A DNA stretch of 7,036 bases from contig SFJQ01000082.1 of the NCBI GenBank assembly GCA_004555855.1, positions 1-7,036 on the forward strand, read 5' to 3'. Origin of the DNA: [Eubacterium] saphenum (lineage in GTDB: Bacteria; Bacillota; Clostridia; Oscillospirales; Ruminococcaceae). Below are positions 1 through 5,954 of the stretch, one piece after another; position 1 is the first letter of the stretch, and every line of letters starts with the position of its first letter. Both the position numbers and the translations under genes were made by a program. The notes beneath the pieces were generated by a model. The model did no database searches. It saw only the letters and a list, made by a program, of their open reading frames with translations, and was not told where the DNA came from.

Positions 1-18
1 TAAATTAACCTTATTTCT

Positions 19-47
19 ATTATATAACATTCTTCAGAGCTTTTCAA
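19..47 (-). promoter_or_regulatory. Predicted sigma-A promoter reading leftward out of the window
   Basis: On the minus strand a TTGAAA -35 box (42-47) is followed after exactly 17 bases by a perfect TATAAT -10 box (19-24). It lies just downstream of the citrate synthase stop codon and points the same way, so it probably drives a gene starting beyond base 1. Transcription would begin near base 12, and a purine-rich AAGG at about 9-12 lies just beyond the -10. No convincing rho-independent terminator was found in bases 1-60, so citrate synthase transcripts may read through into the next gene. Confidence 0.55.
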
Positions 48-60
48 GAGGTTTTGCAAA

Positions 61-1392
61 TTATTCTTCGCCGTGCTTTTTCATAACGCTCATATAAGCC
101 GGACGGATTATTTTTCCCGCAGTGTTCAGTTCCTCTATGCGGTGCGCGCTCCAGCCGACAATTCTCGCAATCGCGAAAATCGCCGTGTACAGCTCCACGG
201 GTATCCCCAGCATATCGTACACAAAGCCGCTGTAAAAGTCAACGTTCGGCGAAACGCCCTTCATTATCTTGCGCTTCTGGGCAATCAGCTTCGGCGCGGC
301 GTCCTCGACAAACTCGTAGAGCCTCATATCGTCCTCGCGATGCTTTTCAACGGCAAGTTTCTCGACAAAACTCCTGAAAATCCTCTCGCGCGGGTCGGAA
401 AGCGAATAAACCGCGTGTCCCATTCCGTAAATAAGCCCCTTGCGGTCAAACGCTTCGCCCGCGAGAATTTTCCCGAGATAATCGTAAACCTCGTCGTAAT
501 CCTTCAAATCGTGTACGTTTTCACGGATATTCTCCATCATTTCCATAACCTTGATATTCGCGCCGCCGTGCTTGGGTCCCTTGAGCGAGGACATCGCCGC
601 CGCTATTGTCGAATATGTATCCGAGCCGGACGATGTGACAACGCGCGTGGTAAACGTGGAGTTGTTTCCGCCGCCGTGCTCCATGTGCAGCATAAGCGCA
701 ACGTCAAGCACCTTCGCTTCAAGATGTGTGAACTGCTTGTCGGGGCGCAGCATCATAAGCAGATTTTCCGCTGTCGAGAGCGCGGGATTAGGTCGGTGAA
801 TGTACATACTTTCATCGTTTTCGTAGTGGTTGTATGCGTGATAAGCGTAAGCGGCAAGCATCGGGAAACGCGCAATCAGCATTATGCACTGCAAAAGGCT
901 GTCCTCAAGCTTTCCAGAAAGCGTTGTCGGGTCGTAGGATGCAAGCGTCAGGATACTTCTCGTCATCGAGTTCATAATATCCTTGCCGGGCGCTTTCATT
1001 ATTACATCGCGCGTGAAATTTGTCGGCAGACAGCGGCACTCCCCCAAAACCTCCGAGAACTTCTTTTCCTCTTCCTCCGAGGGCATTTCGCCGAAAATCA
1101 GCAGGTATGCGGTTTTCTCGAAGCCAAAGCCGTTTTCGGTCATCGCAACCAAGTCCTTGACGTTATAGCCGCGATACCACAGCTCGCCGTCGCAGGGCGT
1201 CTGAACGCCGTCAATGTCCTTGAAAGCAACCATTTTCGATATTGTCGTAAGTCCCGTGAGAACGCCCTTTCCGTTAATATCGCGAAGTCCGCGGTTAACC
1301 CCGTATTTCCCGTAAAGTTCATCGGAAATTGCGTCATTTTTCACGCAAAGCGCTTCTTTTTCGTGCGCGTATTGTCTGATTTCTTCGTTCAT
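61..1392 (-). CDS. gltA: Citrate synthase (Si-type), 443 aa
   Basis: Condenses acetyl-CoA with oxaloacetate to give citrate and CoA in the cytoplasm. The family's catalytic triad is visible: His275 in KGPKHGGAN, His326 in GMGHAVY and Asp385 in SPNVDFYSG. The substrate-binding segment HMEHGGGNNSTF (236-247), DPRE (333-336), GWSAHR (413-418) and the C-terminal IIRPAYM are also present. The length is normal for a bacterial citrate synthase and the frame is complete. The start is supported by a strong AAAGGGG ribosome-binding site at 1401-1407, 8 bases upstream of the ATG. The gene is transcribed divergently from the ATPase, from its own promoter. In clostridial fermenters this enzyme usually serves an incomplete TCA branch toward 2-oxoglutarate and glutamate; that role is inferred. 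A 2-methylcitrate synthase activity cannot be excluded from sequence alone. There are no neighbouring propionate or TCA genes to decide. Confidence 0.95.
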   Translation of the reverse strand: MNEEIRQYAHEKEALCVKNDAISDELYGKYGVNRGLRDINGKGVLTGLTTISKMVAFKDIDGVQTPCDGELWYRGYNVKDLVAMTENGFGFEKTAYLLIFGEMPSEEEEKKFSEVLGECRCLPTNFTRDVIMKAPGKDIMNSMTRSILTLASYDPTTLSGKLEDSLLQCIMLIARFPMLAAYAYHAYNHYENDESMYIHRPNPALSTAENLLMMLRPDKQFTHLEAKVLDVALMLHMEHGGGNNSTFTTRVVTSSGSDTYSTIAAAMSSLKGPKHGGANIKVMEMMENIRENVHDLKDYDEVYDYLGKILAGEAFDRKGLIYGMGHAVYSLSDPRERIFRSFVEKLAVEKHREDDMRLYEFVEDAAPKLIAQKRKIMKGVSPNVDFYSGFVYDMLGIPVELYTAIFAIARIVGWSAHRIEELNTAGKIIRPAYMSVMKKHGEE

Positions 1393-1443
1393 TATATTTT
1401 CCCCTTTCTTTTCGCAAAGCCAAAAATTAAAGATATTATATTA

Positions 1444-1472
1444 ATTATATCATACTAAAATAAAAAAATCAA
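1444..1472 (-). promoter_or_regulatory. Predicted promoter of the citrate synthase gene
   Basis: On the minus strand TTGATT (1467-1472) and a perfect TATAAT (1444-1449) are separated by 17 bases. The -10 is preceded by TG one base upstream (TGATATAAT), an extended -10 arrangement that compensates for the imperfect -35. Transcription would start near 1437, leaving a leader of about 45 bases that contains the AAAGGGG ribosome-binding site. The spacer and upstream DNA are very AT-rich. Confidence 0.7.
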
Positions 1473-1511
1473 GCGCGAATGAATTTTTTTCACGAAACTG
1501 TCATAATTCTC

Positions 1512-1540
1512 TTGACACCTTGTCGAAATTCGACTATAAT
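1512..1540 (+). promoter_or_regulatory. Consensus sigma-A promoter of the P-type ATPase gene
   Basis: A perfect TTGACA (1512-1517) and a perfect TATAAT (1535-1540) are separated by the ideal 17 bases. Transcription should start near 1547, giving a leader of about 23 bases that contains the AGGAG ribosome-binding site (1559-1563). A full-consensus promoter on a transporter gene would be very strong if unregulated, which fits with the palindrome inside its spacer being an operator. Confidence 0.85.
1522..1534. promoter_or_regulatory. Perfect 13-bp palindrome in the ATPase promoter spacer (candidate operator)
   Basis: GTCGAAATTCGAC is a perfect inverted repeat with 6-base arms around one central A. 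It fills the spacer from five bases after the -35 up to the base touching the -10 box. A dimeric repressor bound here would block RNA polymerase. The site matches no operator I can name (it is not a Fur, MntR or Firmicute LexA box), and no regulator gene is present in the window. Confidence 0.5.
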
Positions 1541-1569
1541 AAATATGAATAATTTTTTAGGAGATTTTT

Positions 1570-3903
1570 ATGGAATTTACCGACATTAACAAAGGTCTTT
1601 CCCAGACAGAAGCCGAAGAACGCGCCAGAAACGGTCTTTCAAATGGCGAGGGAGAAGTCAGGACAAAAAGCGTGAAGAAAATCTTTTTCGATAATATTTT
1701 CACGCTGTTTAATCTGATAAACGTAATTCTTGCGGTTGCGCTCGCGCTGGTCGGGAGCTGGAAAAATATGCTTTTTATGGGAGTTGTTCTCGGGAACACA
1801 GCCATAGGTATTTTTCAGGAAGTCCGCTCAAAGCGCGTTCTCGACAAGCTCTCGGTGCTGTCCGCGCCAAAGGCTTACGTTATCCGTGACGGTGAGGAAA
1901 AGGTTATATCGGTATCCGATGTTGTTGTGGGCGATATTATGGTTCTGTCAAGCGGCAAGCAGGTCTGCGCTGACGGAATTGTGCTGGAAGGCGAATGCGA
2001 GGCAAACGAGAGCCTGCTCACGGGCGAAAGCGACCCTATCCCGAAAAAAGCCGAATGCGAGATTTTTTCGGGCAGCTTCATCACCTCCGGAGAGTGCAAG
2101 GCGCAGGCAACCCGCGTCGGTTCGGAAAGCGCTTCCGGCAAGATAACAGCCGGTGCGAAAAAGCACAAAAAGCACAATTCCGTGATGATGAACTCGATAA
2201 ACAAAATCATCAAAACCGTGTCGTTCTGCATTTTCCCGTTCGGTATAATTCTGTTCTGCAAAACATTTTTCGGCGTCGGAAACACGCTCGAGGAAAGCGT
2301 CACGACAACCTCCGCCGCTCTTATCGGAATGATTCCCGAGGGACTTATGCTGCTGACGAGCATCGCGCTTGCGGTAAGTTCAATTAAACTCGCGATGAAG
2401 CAAACGCTCTGCCAAGACCTTTACTGCGCGGAGTCGCTTGCGAGAGCGGACGTTCTCTGCCTTGACAAAACGGGCACGATTACCGAAGGCAAAATGAAAG
2501 TCGAAGAAACCGTAAAGCTGGACGAGAGTTTTGACGTTGAACAGGCGCTCAAAGCGTTCTCCTCGGCGTTCAACGACAAAAATCTCACACTCTCCGCGGT
2601 TGCCGAGAGTTACTCCGGCGACTCGGGGCTTGCGCTCAAAAGCACGGTTGCGTTCTCGTCCGCAAGAAAGTGGAGCGCAGCTGAATTTGAGGATTACGGC
2701 ACGCTTGTTTTCGGAGCGCCGAGTTTTGTTCTCGGGGAAAAATACTCAGATGTTGCGGATTTGTGCGAAAAGTACTCGGACAAGGGTATGAGAGTACTCG
2801 CGCTTGCTTTTTCGGAGAAGGCTTGCGAGGGATACAATCTCCCCGATGATATCTCGGCAAAGGCGCTTGTGGTGCTCTCGGACAAAATCCGCGACTCCTC
2901 GCCCGCCGCGCTCAAATTTTTCAGCGAGCAGGGCGTTCAGCTCAAGGTTATCTCGGGCGACGACCCGAAAACCGTTGCGGGAGCTGCCGGAAGAGCGGGG
3001 CTTGTCGGTGCGGAAAACTATGTCGATATGTCGAAGCTGTCCGATGAGGAAATCCCCGAAGCAGCGCTTAAATACACGGTTTTCGGCAGAGTTTTGCCCG
3101 AACAGAAGCTCGCGCTCGTGAAATCCCTCAAAGCCTCGGGACAAACCGTCGCGATGATGGGCGACGGCGTAAACGATGTTCCCGCGCTCAAGGAAGCGGA
3201 CTGCTCGATTGCGGTTCAGGAAGGAAGCGACGCGGCGCGAAGCGTTTCGCAGCTTGTTTTGATGAACTCGGAGTTTTCAACGCTCCCGCTTGCCGTTGCC
3301 GAAGGACGCCGCTGTATAAACAACATCGAGCGCTCGGCAGCGCTGTTCCTTGTAAAGACAATTTTCTCGTTCCTGCTGGCGGCAATTTTCCTCATTCTGC
3401 AAAGTCCGTACCCGTTCAAGCCCATTCAACTCACGCTCATCAGCTCAATTATGATAGGCATTCCGTCATTCCTGCTGGCACTTGAGCCGAATTTCAACAT
3501 TGTGCGCGGTCACTTCATCGCGAACGTTATCAAAAAAGCTGCTCCGGGCGGCGTTTCTGTGGCAGTCGGAATTTCGCTTCTCGAAGCCGCGGGAGCAATA
3601 TTCGGCTTCTCGGGCGAACACATTTCCGTAATGGCGCTGTTCCTCACAGCGGCTGTCTGCTTTGAAACGCTCATTTATGTCTGCATTCCGTTCGACCTCA
3701 AAAGAGGACTTATGTGCGGCGCTCTGGCGGCACTTTTTGTCGGCGCGGTTCTTCTTTTCCCGAGCCTTTTCTACATAACTTCCCTGCTCTCGTCCGAATG
3801 GGCGGCGCTTGGCGTTATCGCGGGAATTGCTCTCGTTTTGCAGCCCGTTCTCGCGATTTTAATCAAGGCGTTTTTCAACAGAAAGAAGAAAAAATCTCAA
3901 TAA
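1570..3903 (+). CDS. Cation-translocating P-type ATPase (CtpE-like), 777 aa
   Basis: An integral membrane pump that couples ATP hydrolysis to ion transport through a phospho-aspartate intermediate. Visible motifs in order: actuator-domain TGES (151-154); MIPEGL in membrane helix 4 (254-259); phosphorylation site DKTGT with Asp299; KGMRVL (405-410); GDDP (463-466); and the hinge motif GDGVND (531-536). Hydrophobic segments near 42-62, 66-84, 214-234, 246-272, 591-611, 617-638, 660-680, 685-706, 713-735 and 743-768 give about ten helices. The nucleotide-binding domain is short, with FGAPSF (381-386) where P2 pumps have KGA(S/P)E. The N-terminus has no CxxC heavy-metal domain and helix 4 has no CPC, so this is not a copper or zinc P1B pump. 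PEGLM in helix 4 and GIPSFLLALEP in helix 6 resemble the CtpE/CaxP-type group, for which calcium transport has been reported; the ion here is inferred. The ATG follows AGGAG by 6 bases. The C-terminus is lysine-rich (RKKKK). Confidence 0.9.
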   Translation: MEFTDINKGLSQTEAEERARNGLSNGEGEVRTKSVKKIFFDNIFTLFNLINVILAVALALVGSWKNMLFMGVVLGNTAIGIFQEVRSKRVLDKLSVLSAPKAYVIRDGEEKVISVSDVVVGDIMVLSSGKQVCADGIVLEGECEANESLLTGESDPIPKKAECEIFSGSFITSGECKAQATRVGSESASGKITAGAKKHKKHNSVMMNSINKIIKTVSFCIFPFGIILFCKTFFGVGNTLEESVTTTSAALIGMIPEGLMLLTSIALAVSSIKLAMKQTLCQDLYCAESLARADVLCLDKTGTITEGKMKVEETVKLDESFDVEQALKAFSSAFNDKNLTLSAVAESYSGDSGLALKSTVAFSSARKWSAAEFEDYGTLVFGAPSFVLGEKYSDVADLCEKYSDKGMRVLALAFSEKACEGYNLPDDISAKALVVLSDKIRDSSPAALKFFSEQGVQLKVISGDDPKTVAGAAGRAGLVGAENYVDMSKLSDEEIPEAALKYTVFGRVLPEQKLALVKSLKASGQTVAMMGDGVNDVPALKEADCSIAVQEGSDAARSVSQLVLMNSEFSTLPLAVAEGRRCINNIERSAALFLVKTIFSFLLAAIFLILQSPYPFKPIQLTLISSIMIGIPSFLLALEPNFNIVRGHFIANVIKKAAPGGVSVAVGISLLEAAGAIFGFSGEHISVMALFLTAAVCFETLIYVCIPFDLKRGLMCGALAALFVGAVLLFPSLFYITSLLSSEWAALGVIAGIALVLQPVLAILIKAFFNRKKKKSQ

Positions 3904-3906
3904 CTC

Positions 3907-3935
3907 TTGCAAATCGAGCGAATTTGTGGTATTAT
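3907..3935 (+). promoter_or_regulatory. Predicted promoter of the dnaD-dnaI-pfkA cluster
   Basis: TTGCAA (3907-3912) and TATTAT (3930-3935) are separated by 17 bases in the 48-base gap after the ATPase stop codon. Transcription would start near 3942, almost on the AGGTG ribosome-binding site (3942-3946), giving a leader of only about 10 bases. The spacer holds an imperfect palindrome at 3910-3926 (CAAATCG, AG, CGAATTTG, with one extra A). No terminator separates this from the ATPase gene, so read-through may also contribute. Confidence 0.55.
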
Positions 3936-3941
3936 AAACTT

Positions 3942-3946
3942 AGGTG
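3942..3946 (+). promoter_or_regulatory. Ribosome-binding site that fixes the dnaD start
   Basis: AGGTG lies 5 bases upstream of the ATG at 3952. An in-frame TTG at 3907 would add 15 residues, but it has no ribosome-binding site and coincides with the -35 box of the promoter, so it would not be in the main transcript. Confidence 0.65.
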
Positions 3947-3951
3947 ATTGT

Positions 3952-4971
3952 ATGAATTATTCATTGAACGCAGGTGAATGGAACAGCGTTTTTGCCGTTC
4001 CCGCAAGCGTTGTTGATAAATATATCAAAATTGCGGGTGAAAACTCGCTCAAACTCCTGCTGTACCTTTTGAGGCACGGCGGGAAAGCCTTTTCCGAGGA
4101 CAAGCTCCGCGATGACCTCGGCTTTCACGAGGCGGGTGAACTCGAGGACGCGGCACTTTTCTGGATACAGAGAGGCATTATCCGCTATGAAAACGATGGA
4201 GAAAACCGCGCGCTTTTCTCCGATAAAGAAGAAGCGGAACAACTTATGTTGAACGAGGAAATGCCCGAAAGTGCTCCTCAAAAGGCTGTCAAGAAAGAAA
4301 AAATCAAGCCGGCTGTGGTAAGTTCGGGGGATATCGCCGAGAGAATTAAGTCGGACAGCGAAATTCAGATGTTCTTCAGCGAAGCGGAAAAGCTCTTTGC
4401 ACACCCGCTGAAAATGCGCGAAAATCAAATGCTTATCAACATCATCGACCACTATGGGCTGAATGTCGGAGCTGCGCTGATGCTTTTGCAGTACTGCTTT
4501 AAGATCGGGAAAAAATCTCCCGAGTACATACTCTCCTGTGCGCAGAACTGGGCGGACGAGGGTATCGACAGCGTTGAGGCAGCGAATGAGAAAATTCTCT
4601 CTCTCGAAAAGAACAACAACGTCTGCGAACAGCTTCGCGAGGCTATGGAGCTTAAATCCAAGCTCACCGCTAAGATGAAGGAATTTATTCGCGTATGGAC
4701 GGACGAATGGGGTTTTTCCGAGGAGATGATTATGCTCTGCTACGAGAAAACCGTAAACGCAACAGGCGAGTTTAAGTTTGAATACGCGAACAGAATTCTC
4801 GAAAACTGGAAGGACGCGGGTATTTTCACCAAGGAAGCCGTGGAAGCTGCTGATTTGGCTCGGAAAAAGCCCGTAAAAACGGCAGCTGGCTCTGCGAAAA
4901 GTGAAAATTCGTCGTTTGACGTGAATGATGTTGTGGAAAGAATAAAACAGCGCAGACTAAGCGGAGGATAA
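3952..4971 (+). CDS. dnaD: DnaD-domain replication initiation protein, 339 aa
   Basis: A primosome protein that, in the Firmicutes, helps remodel origin DNA and recruit the helicase loader. Residues 1-100 resemble a compact helical, winged-helix-type N-terminal domain. A charged lysine/glutamate-rich linker (about 100-135) follows. Two DnaD (DnaB_2-type) domains then occur in tandem. The first is at about 136-206, with EAEKLFAHPL, YILSCAQNW and EGIDSVEAA. The second is at about 222-296, with the classic signature YANRILENWKDAGI (Y278, I282, W286). The C-terminus has a basic tail ending IKQRRLSGG. B. subtilis DnaD has one such domain and DnaB has two, so this protein may combine both roles; that is inference. 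The ATG at 3952 is preferred because of the AGGTG site. The stop codon is 4 bases before the helicase-loader gene, whose ribosome-binding site lies inside this gene's end, which suggests translational coupling. Confidence 0.88.
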   Translation: MNYSLNAGEWNSVFAVPASVVDKYIKIAGENSLKLLLYLLRHGGKAFSEDKLRDDLGFHEAGELEDAALFWIQRGIIRYENDGENRALFSDKEEAEQLMLNEEMPESAPQKAVKKEKIKPAVVSSGDIAERIKSDSEIQMFFSEAEKLFAHPLKMRENQMLINIIDHYGLNVGAALMLLQYCFKIGKKSPEYILSCAQNWADEGIDSVEAANEKILSLEKNNNVCEQLREAMELKSKLTAKMKEFIRVWTDEWGFSEEMIMLCYEKTVNATGEFKFEYANRILENWKDAGIFTKEAVEAADLARKKPVKTAAGSAKSENSSFDVNDVVERIKQRRLSGG

Positions 4972-4975
4972 CTTT

Positions 4976-5935
4976 ATGGCAATAAGCAAGGAATATCTTA
5001 TACAGGCTCGGAATGAGCTTGAGCAGCTTCGCTCGGAAAACCGCCGCAACGAGTTCCAAAGACGCGCAGAAGTTCTTGAAAAAATCCCCGAATACGGAAA
5101 TCTTGAAATAAAGCTCGCCGAGTCAATGTCAAAGGTAATCGCGCTTGTTGCCGCGAAAAGCCCCGATACAGCAGAAAAACTCGCGGCGGTTTCCGAGGAA
5201 AATCTCGCCGTTCAGCGCAAAATGGAGCAGCTTCTCACGGAAAACGGTTATGATAAAAACTATCTCGACCAAATCTATACCTGCAAAAAGTGCGCCGATA
5301 CGGGAGTTGTTGACGGAGAGTGGTGCGAGTGCCTGAAAAAACGCGCTCATAAGCTTGCCGCAGACGAGCTGAACAAGCGCTCACCTTTAAAGCTCTTCTC
5401 TTTTGAGAACTTTAATCTGTCGCTTTATTCGGACGTTCAGAAAAACGGAACAAGTCCCCGCGAGGAAATGAAGAATAATTTCCGGATTTGCGTTGATTTT
5501 GCCGAGAATTTCAAGGGAAATGAAAAAGGTCTGCTTATGACAGGCGGCACAGGCTTGGGGAAAACGCATCTTTCGCTTTCGATAGCAAAAAAAGTTATTG
5601 AAAAGGACTTTTGCGTTGTGTACTGCTCCTCTCCCGAGCTTCTGCGTACCATCGACAACGAACAGTTCGGGCGAAGCGAAGGCGATACAATGTCGATTGT
5701 GACAAGCTGCGATTTGCTCGTTCTTGATGATTTGGGCGCGGAAAACTCAAGCGAGAGAAATTCTTCCCTGCTCTATGAAATCATAAACGGCAGGCTTTGC
5801 CGCTCTCTGCCGATGATTATTAACACAAATCTTTCTGCGGGAGAGCTTAATTCTCGTTATAACGAAAGGCTGTTTTCAAGACTTTTCAGTATGGAAGTTC
5901 TGTTCTTTAACGGCAATGATAACAGATTAAAATAA
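4976..5935 (+). CDS. dnaI: DnaC/DnaI-type AAA+ helicase loader, 319 aa
   Basis: An ATPase that delivers the replicative helicase to DNA, working with the DnaD protein encoded just upstream. The N-terminal 90 residues are helical and charged, probably coiled-coil, and should bind helicase. A cysteine cluster follows: C103-x2-C106 and C117-x-C119, a probable zinc site like that of B. subtilis DnaI. The AAA+ domain has Walker A GGTGLGKT (190-197), Walker B LLVLDDLGAE (247-256, acidic pair D251-D252), a sensor 1-like INTN (282-285), and RYNERLFSRL (294-303), which includes the likely arginine finger. The protein ends shortly after this, as is normal for the family. The ATG at 4976 follows GGAGG (4963-4967) by 8 bases, and that site overlaps the end of dnaD. 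The name dnaI follows B. subtilis usage; many clostridial annotations call the same protein DnaC. A phage- or IS21-derived IstB/DnaC homologue is less likely given the dnaD neighbour. Confidence 0.9.
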   Translation: MAISKEYLIQARNELEQLRSENRRNEFQRRAEVLEKIPEYGNLEIKLAESMSKVIALVAAKSPDTAEKLAAVSEENLAVQRKMEQLLTENGYDKNYLDQIYTCKKCADTGVVDGEWCECLKKRAHKLAADELNKRSPLKLFSFENFNLSLYSDVQKNGTSPREEMKNNFRICVDFAENFKGNEKGLLMTGGTGLGKTHLSLSIAKKVIEKDFCVVYCSSPELLRTIDNEQFGRSEGDTMSIVTSCDLLVLDDLGAENSSERNSSLLYEIINGRLCRSLPMIINTNLSAGELNSRYNERLFSRLFSMEVLFFNGNDNRLK

Positions 5936-5941
5936 ATTTTT

Positions 5942-5946
5942 GGAGG
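5942..5946 (+). promoter_or_regulatory. Ribosome-binding site that fixes the pfkA start
   Basis: GGAGG lies 8 bases upstream of the ATG at 5955, which begins MAKLRIGILTSGGD as expected for the family. An in-frame TTG at 5940 overlaps this site and an out-of-frame ATG at 5951 leads nowhere, so both are rejected as starts. Confidence 0.85.
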
Positions 5947-5954
5947 AAAAATGT

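Noticed and set aside
31..50. A possible terminator hairpin behind citrate synthase
   Set aside because: Only three- to five-base imperfect stems can be formed and no T-run follows on the minus strand.
73..1458. A 461-residue open frame on the plus strand, antisense to citrate synthase
   Set aside because: It covers the whole citrate synthase gene, has a composition rich in Arg, His and Val without recognisable motifs, and lacks a ribosome-binding site. It is a by-product of the codon use of the real gene.
1480..1492. TGAA-TTTTT-TTCA inverted repeat between the divergent promoters
   Set aside because: Four-base arms in a very AT-rich stretch are expected by chance; there is no link to either promoter box.
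1995..2387. Several 60-160 residue frames overlapping the ATPase, DnaD and DnaI genes on both strands
   Set aside because: All lie inside genes whose motifs are beyond doubt, and none has initiation signals or a recognisable protein sequence.
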